In this document: in pieces, positions 60,043 through 64,000 of the stretch
Position numbering within the stretch: position 1 is the first letter of the stretch
Layout: every line of letters starts with the position of its first letter
Assembly: GCF_003469185.1 (NCBI RefSeq)
Contig: NZ_QSIL01000001.1
Location: forward strand, 442,671 to 506,670
Direction of reading: 5' to 3'
DNA: 64,000 nucleotides
Origin: Collinsella sp. AM34-10
GTDB taxonomy: Bacteria > Actinomycetota > Coriobacteriia > Coriobacteriales > Coriobacteriaceae
The notes under the pieces: generated by a model
What the model was told of the DNA's origin: nothing
Seen by the model: only the letters and a program-made list of their open reading frames with translations
Databases searched by the model: none
Program-made: the position numbers and the translations under genes

Positions 60043-61143
60043 TTAGTAGCGCACGAAAATGTAGTTGTTGTTCATGCCGGCTGCGACGGAGCTGATGATG
60101 ACGCCCGTCTTGTAGTCGGAAGCATGGATCATCTGACCATTTCCGATATAGATGCCAGTATGGTAGGAGTTAACCACGACATCGCCTGGTTGCGGGTCGG
60201 ACACGCGGGTCCAACCCATGAAGGTGCCGGTGGTGCCCAGACGGCAGTAGCGGCCCGTGAGACAGTAGCTTACAAAACCGGAGCAGTCAAAGCTGTCCGG
60301 TCCAATGCCTCCCCAGGAATAAGCGCAACCCAGCTTGCTGTAGGCACGCGAAACAACGGAGCCGCCGTCAACAGACTGGCTCGGTGCGGAAGGCGTCGGC
60401 GCCGGAGCCGGGGCGGGCTGCGGCGTAGGGGCCGGAGCGGGCGTAGGAGTGGGCGCGGGCGTATTGCCGCCATCGTTGGTGTTCTCGGTCGTACCGGCGG
60501 TGTCTTTGCTCACCGTGGCCTTTTCGGCAGTGCTGGCATTTATGCCAGCCTGCAGCGCGGCATTGGCTTCAGCCTCGGCGGCAAGCTCGGCCTGCAGCTG
60601 AGAATCTAGGGAGTTCACGATGCTCTGGGCTTCTGCCTGCTGGGCGTTGAGCTCGTCGACTTTCTTCTGCGTCGCGGCGACGTTCTTCTCCTGCTCGGCC
60701 TGCTTATCAGTGAGCTGCTGCTTAAGGTCCTTGACATCCTGAATGGTCTGGGCCTGCTTGTCGGAAACCTTGCCGTAATAGAACAGACGGTTGAGCATGT
60801 CGCCCAGATCGTCGACGCCCGTCAGAACCTGAAGGAGACTCAGACCGCCGGTCTTGTACTCACCGGCAACGTAGCTCGAAAGCTTTGCCTGGCCGTCGGC
60901 AATCTCTTGCTGCTTTTGCGTGATCTCGCCTGCGGTCTGATCAAGCTCCTGCGTCTGCGCGGAGAGTTCTTCATGAATTTGCTGGGTCTGCGTGCCGATC
61001 TGCTCGAGTTTGGTACGAGCAGCGGCAAGGTCGGATGCGGTATCGGCATAGGCCGGAGCCGCGAGGCCCAGGCCCAAAACACAAGCGAGGGTTGCCGTAG
61101 CAGCGCAGCGTGCCATGTTTTTGTGCGTATTTGCTGTGCGCAT
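60043..61143 (-). CDS. Secreted NlpC/P60 peptidoglycan hydrolase
   Basis: 366 residues. A Sec signal peptide (TLACVLGLGLAAPAYA), a coiled coil (about 38-205, with Gln/Glu/Ala heptads), a Pro/Thr/Ala linker (about 230-260) and a C-terminal NlpC/P60 domain with the catalytic Cys in FDCSGF (about 287), His in YHTGIYIG (about 328) and a second His in MIHAS. This plan resembles RipA/PcsB-type cell-separation hydrolases, in which the coiled coil is regulated by FtsEX; that partner is inferred. ATG with AAAGGAAG. Confidence 0.92.
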   Translation of the reverse strand: MRTANTHKNMARCAATATLACVLGLGLAAPAYADTASDLAAARTKLEQIGTQTQQIHEELSAQTQELDQTAGEITQKQQEIADGQAKLSSYVAGEYKTGGLSLLQVLTGVDDLGDMLNRLFYYGKVSDKQAQTIQDVKDLKQQLTDKQAEQEKNVAATQKKVDELNAQQAEAQSIVNSLDSQLQAELAAEAEANAALQAGINASTAEKATVSKDTAGTTENTNDGGNTPAPTPTPAPAPTPQPAPAPAPTPSAPSQSVDGGSVVSRAYSKLGCAYSWGGIGPDSFDCSGFVSYCLTGRYCRLGTTGTFMGWTRVSDPQPGDVVVNSYHTGIYIGNGQMIHASDYKTGVIISSVAAGMNNNYIFVRY

Positions 61144-61175
61144 GGAGCTTCCTTTCCGGTATCTAAGGGTAGCGG

Positions 61176-61706
61176 CTAGTCCACCGTTACCAGGCTAAAG
61201 AGCTCGACGTCCTCGTTGGAAGGCGTGAGCTTCTTGCGCGGGTTAAGAAACGCAAGTTCGAGGATACAACCGTAACCCACAAGCTTTGCGCCCATATCTC
61301 GCACCAGTTTACCTGTTGCCTCGACGGTTCCGCCCGTCGCGACCAAGTCGTCCAGAATCAACACGGTATCTTTAGAGGTAATGGCATCGGCATGGATTTC
61401 GATAGAGTCGGTGCCATATTCGAGCTCGTAGCTCTCGCTCACCGTCTTGCGCGGCAGCTTGCCCGGTTTGCGTGCGGGCACAAAGCCGGCGCCCAGGGCG
61501 ACGGCCACGGGCACGCCGACCATAAAGCCGCGAGCCTCGGGACCCACAACCTTGGTGATGCCCATGCCGGCAAAATGCTCGGCCAGGGCATCTACCATGG
61601 CCTTTAACGCCTCGGGATTACCAAAGAGTGGCGTGATGTCCTTAAAGACGACTCCGGGCTCGGGATAGTCGGGGATGTCGACGATGTGAGATTCGAAGTC
61701 GTACAT
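61176..61706 (-). CDS. apt: Adenine phosphoribosyltransferase
   Basis: 176 residues; salvages adenine to AMP. PRPP motif VLILDDLVATGGTVEA and the family's GPEARGFMVGVPVA and RKPGKLPRKT. Standard length. It lies between the MerR-type regulator and the NlpC/P60 gene on the same strand. Confidence 0.95.
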   Translation of the reverse strand: MYDFESHIVDIPDYPEPGVVFKDITPLFGNPEALKAMVDALAEHFAGMGITKVVGPEARGFMVGVPVAVALGAGFVPARKPGKLPRKTVSESYELEYGTDSIEIHADAITSKDTVLILDDLVATGGTVEATGKLVRDMGAKLVGYGCILELAFLNPRKKLTPSNEDVELFSLVTVD

Positions 61707-61744
61707 GGCATGACCTTTCAGGGGAGGCTGGTTTGTAGCAGCGT

Positions 61745-62629
61745 CTATTTGGCCGCGCTGGCGGTGCCGGCGCGTGAGGGGGCGACAACCTTGAGCGGCT
61801 GCACGAGGGATTCCTCACGCACGGGGACCGCGGAGGTAGATGCCTCTTCGCTTTTGGCCTTGGTTGACTCGGAGCGTGCGATCTCCTCGTCGAGGGCATC
61901 GATATCGGCATCCTCCACCACGGCGTTGAGTGACTCAAATACACGGTTCTTGAGCAGAGCGGTATGGACGCCCTCGGTGAGGTCATGCAGCTTCTTAAAT
62001 GCACGCTCGAGCTTGGCATCGCGCTCGTCGTCGGAAGTATCCATACCGAGCATGCTTACGAGCACCTGCTCAAACATCGAGGACTCGCGGTTTGCGGACG
62101 ATACGTACTGGCGCAGGTTGCGCGGCTCGATATGGAAGCGCGAAAGCTCGGAGCAATAGCGGATGATCGGGAAATCGCGGCCATCGACAAGCTCGCGATT
62201 CTGCGGGCTCTTGATGATGCGAATAAGGTCGTTTTCGGCCAGGGAGCGGATAAACGAGATCTCGACGCCAAGCATATCGGGGATGGTCTCGATGGGATGC
62301 AGCTTTTGCTTAGTCTCCTTGGGTTCCGTCTTGAGCGGAACATCGGACAGCAGACCCACCTCGTAGGCGAGCGTAGACAGGTCCGTGGCGTTTTCCAGGC
62401 GCTGCTTGATCACATTGAGCGGCATGTAGCGAGTTTTCTGCAGATGCAGAATGACCTCCAGGCGGTCAACGTCCTCCTTGGAGTACTGACGATAGCCCTT
62501 AGGCGTGCGATGAGGGGTGATGAGCCCCTCATCTTCGAGAAATCTAATTTTTGAGTTCGAAAGATCGGGGTATGCGCCTCGAAGTAGATTGACGACCTGG
62601 CCGATACTCAGATAATTGCGTTCGGCCAT
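61745..62629 (-). CDS. MerR-family regulator (FtsR-like)
   Basis: 294 residues. N-terminal MerR winged helix (SIGQVVNLLRGAYPDLSNSKIRFLE, in two parts: recognition then KIRFLEDEGLI), a long middle region and a Ser/Glu/Ala-rich C-terminus. It follows a GarA-like FHA gene by three bases. That pair matches garA-Rv1828 (ftsR) of Mycobacterium/Corynebacterium, where FtsR activates ftsZ. Function by analogy only. Confidence 0.85.
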   Translation of the reverse strand: MAERNYLSIGQVVNLLRGAYPDLSNSKIRFLEDEGLITPHRTPKGYRQYSKEDVDRLEVILHLQKTRYMPLNVIKQRLENATDLSTLAYEVGLLSDVPLKTEPKETKQKLHPIETIPDMLGVEISFIRSLAENDLIRIIKSPQNRELVDGRDFPIIRYCSELSRFHIEPRNLRQYVSSANRESSMFEQVLVSMLGMDTSDDERDAKLERAFKKLHDLTEGVHTALLKNRVFESLNAVVEDADIDALDEEIARSESTKAKSEEASTSAVPVREESLVQPLKVVAPSRAGTASAAK

Positions 62630-62632
62630 GCC

Positions 62633-63067
62633 CTACTCACCGGTTTCGATGCGCTCCGGCGTGCTCTCGTGGTAGATGAGCGTAAACGTACCGATCTGGA
62701 CGGAAGAGCCATCGTGCAGCGGTGCGCCGTTGACGATGGCGCCATCAACCCACGTACCGTTGAGCGAGCCCAGGTCCTCGATGCGGGCACCCAGACCCTC
62801 GCGAATAATGCGCGCGTGGCTACGCGACACGGTCATGTCGTTGAGGAAGATGCCGTTAGCGGGATCGCGGCCGATGGTGGTCACATTATCCTCGAGCTCA
62901 AAGGCGGCGCCGGTTTGCGGGCCTTTGACGATAGATAAGACGGGCGCGGTGATGTGCACGTTGGCCATGAGGTCGGGAACGGTGACATCGCTCGAAGGAA
63001 CGCGGAAAACGCAGGTGGCGTCTGAGGCCTTATCGTTCTGAGGCATATTGTTAACCATGTTGTCCAT
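62633..63067 (-). CDS. FHA-domain protein (GarA/OdhI-like)
   Basis: 144 residues. FHA domain at about 42-135 with IGRDPANGIFL, SRSHARI and LNGTWVDG (phosphothreonine-binding Arg67, Ser81, Asn103). The N-terminal tail has DATCVFR (16-22), like the ETTSVFR phosphorylation motif of GarA. In GarA the phosphorylated tail folds onto its own FHA domain and frees 2-oxoglutarate and glutamate enzymes. Only one Thr (Thr18) remains here. The frame opens at 63100; TTAGGGG and sequence support the ATG at 63067. Confidence 0.88.
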   Translation of the reverse strand: MDNMVNNMPQNDKASDATCVFRVPSSDVTVPDLMANVHITAPVLSIVKGPQTGAAFELEDNVTTIGRDPANGIFLNDMTVSRSHARIIREGLGARIEDLGSLNGTWVDGAIVNGAPLHDGSSVQIGTFTLIYHESTPERIETGE

Positions 63068-63133
63068 GACAACCCCTAACTTAACGCGGACATGCCGCAA
63101 AGAATGAACTGTACGTAATCATACCCCAACGAC

Positions 63134-63838
63134 TTAGTCTTCGATTTCGGGGTTAAGAAAGTCGATGTCTTCGTCCTCGGGATGCGCCACGGCTTGTTTA
63201 ATGGCCGCTCCACCCTTAATGGAATAGATGACAGCGGTGAGCATGGAGAAGATGACGCCGCCATACACGAAGAAGATGCCGAGGGGCACCGAGCTTCCGT
63301 TGAGGCCCGGGAAGGCCGTAAGGGTTGAAGGTAAAAGATGCAGGCCGTCAATAACGGGGAACCCGAGCAGCATGAGCGAGAAGCCGGTCATGAGCAGTGC
63401 AGTGGCAATCTTTCCGGGAAAGACGACATCGATGGGGCGACGGTGATAATGACGAACGATAAGCGTGCCGATGCCCAGATAGATGTCGCGGCCAATAATG
63501 AGCACGCAGACCCAGATGGGCAGCTCTCCGCGGACCACCAGCCCAAGTACGCCGGTGAACAGCAGCGCACGGTCGCAGATGGGATCCATGACCTTGCCGA
63601 GCCACGAGACCGTCTTGGTCATGCGGGCGATCTGACCGTCCATCCAGTCGGTAGAGGCGGCAACGGCGTAGATAACGATGGCGATGACGCGGTTGTTATC
63701 CGTCACAAACAGGTACAGAAATACCAGGGTGAGGATCAGGCGCGTAAAGGTGATGAAATTGGAGATCGTGAAGATCTTATTCGACGGGTAATCGGAAGTG
63801 CCGATAAGCTCCTTTTTGATCTTCTTTTTGATGCCCAC
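63134..63838 (-). CDS. CDP-alcohol phosphatidyltransferase family protein
   Basis: 234 residues with several transmembrane helices. Motif DWMDGQIAR then GKVMDPICD gives the CDP-alcohol transferase active site. It is a paralogue of pgsA (42125-42763); in Mycobacterium the equivalent position near garA holds pgsA2. The product may be a phosphatidylglycerol-type lipid, cardiolipin or phosphatidylinositol; sequence alone does not say. The frame extends to 63979; GGGGGAG supports the GTG at 63838. Confidence 0.85.
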   Translation of the reverse strand: MGIKKKIKKELIGTSDYPSNKIFTISNFITFTRLILTLVFLYLFVTDNNRVIAIVIYAVAASTDWMDGQIARMTKTVSWLGKVMDPICDRALLFTGVLGLVVRGELPIWVCVLIIGRDIYLGIGTLIVRHYHRRPIDVVFPGKIATALLMTGFSLMLLGFPVIDGLHLLPSTLTAFPGLNGSSVPLGIFFVYGGVIFSMLTAVIYSIKGGAAIKQAVAHPEDEDIDFLNPEIED

Positions 63839-63874
63839 AGGACTCCCCCGCTGGTAAACGACAAAACTTTCGAT

Positions 63875-63883
63875 ACTATACCC
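63875..63883 (-). promoter_or_regulatory. Promoter of the CDP-alcohol transferase - FHA - MerR operon
   Basis: The minus strand reads GGGTATAGT, 37 bases before the GTG at 63838. The remaining bases to the window edge (63884-64000) show no gene I can support. Confidence 0.5.
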
Positions 63884-64000
63884 GTTCTGGCGATGTCTAT
63901 CCAGCGCGAGCATAGAGAGTCCAGACATATATAAGACTCCAACGGCCGTTACGGCTTCGTTAGAAACGCGCCCCACCATGGATGGTGAACCCGAAAGGCA

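Overview
This window looks like the chromosome of a Coriobacteriia actinobacterium, most likely Collinsella or a close relative. The evidence is high-GC coding DNA full of GAG, GCC and CGC codons, an actinobacterial mIHF gene just before gmk-rpoZ, a lexA / LysM gene / nrdR neighbourhood and a CDP-alcohol transferase - GarA-like FHA - FtsR-like MerR cluster. These sit beside blocks ordered as in Firmicutes (comEA-comEC-holA-rpsT-lepA-hemW-dnaJ; phoH-ybeY-dgkA-era-recO; recA-recX-rny-spoVS-miaB-miaA-hflX) and an anaerobe-type adhE. The genus is inferred; no rRNA or tRNA gene was seen. Almost everything is core genome, with no prophage, IS transposase or CRISPR array.

Layout. 0-6 kb: end of ispG, proS, then leftward APH-like kinase, adhE and rpmB, with three stacked hairpins between adhE and rpmB. 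6.4-11.9 kb: pyrimidine operon pyrR-pyrB-pyrC-pyrK-pyrD-pyrF behind an attenuator-like leader (carAB and pyrE are absent). 12-14.5 kb: mihF, gmk, rpoZ, thiI. 14.7-30.8 kb: competence DNA uptake (comEA, comEC), holA, rpsT, lepA, dus, hemW, a membrane-fused J-protein, canonical dnaJ, mtaB, phoH, ybeY, dgkA, era, recO. 30.9-43.3 kb: rpsO, pnp, rnj, ftsK, a RodZ-like gene, yajQ, rimO, pgsA, cinA-type amidase. 43.5-52.4 kb: recA, recX, rny, an uncharacterised GHKL ATPase, spoVS, miaB, miaA, hflX. 52.4-55.3 kb: leftward lexA plus a membrane acyltransferase, facing a LysM membrane protein (YneA/ChiZ-like), nrdR and dut. 55.7-64 kb: a GT28 glycosyltransferase, trxB, a DUF1836 regulator facing degV, a secreted NlpC/P60 hydrolase, apt, an FtsR-like MerR, a GarA-like FHA protein and a second CDP-alcohol transferase.

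How the parts fit. An SOS module can be read from the DNA: LexA-type boxes lie inside the -35/-10 spacers of recA and of the LysM gene, and a further box lies between lexA and that gene. RNA turnover is well represented (rny, rnj, pnp, ybeY). All three methylthiotransferase types (MtaB, RimO, MiaB) are present, with MiaA supplying the MiaB substrate.

The most unusual signal is two families of structured intergenic elements. Each family is present twice, as a convergent pair. Every copy has a strongly conserved core (69 nt in family A, 48 nt in family B) enclosed by a long, near-perfect inverted repeat of 25-40 bp whose sequence is private to that copy. In family A the apical hairpin inside the core also changes by compensatory substitutions between copies, which points to selection on folding. 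I do not recognise these elements.
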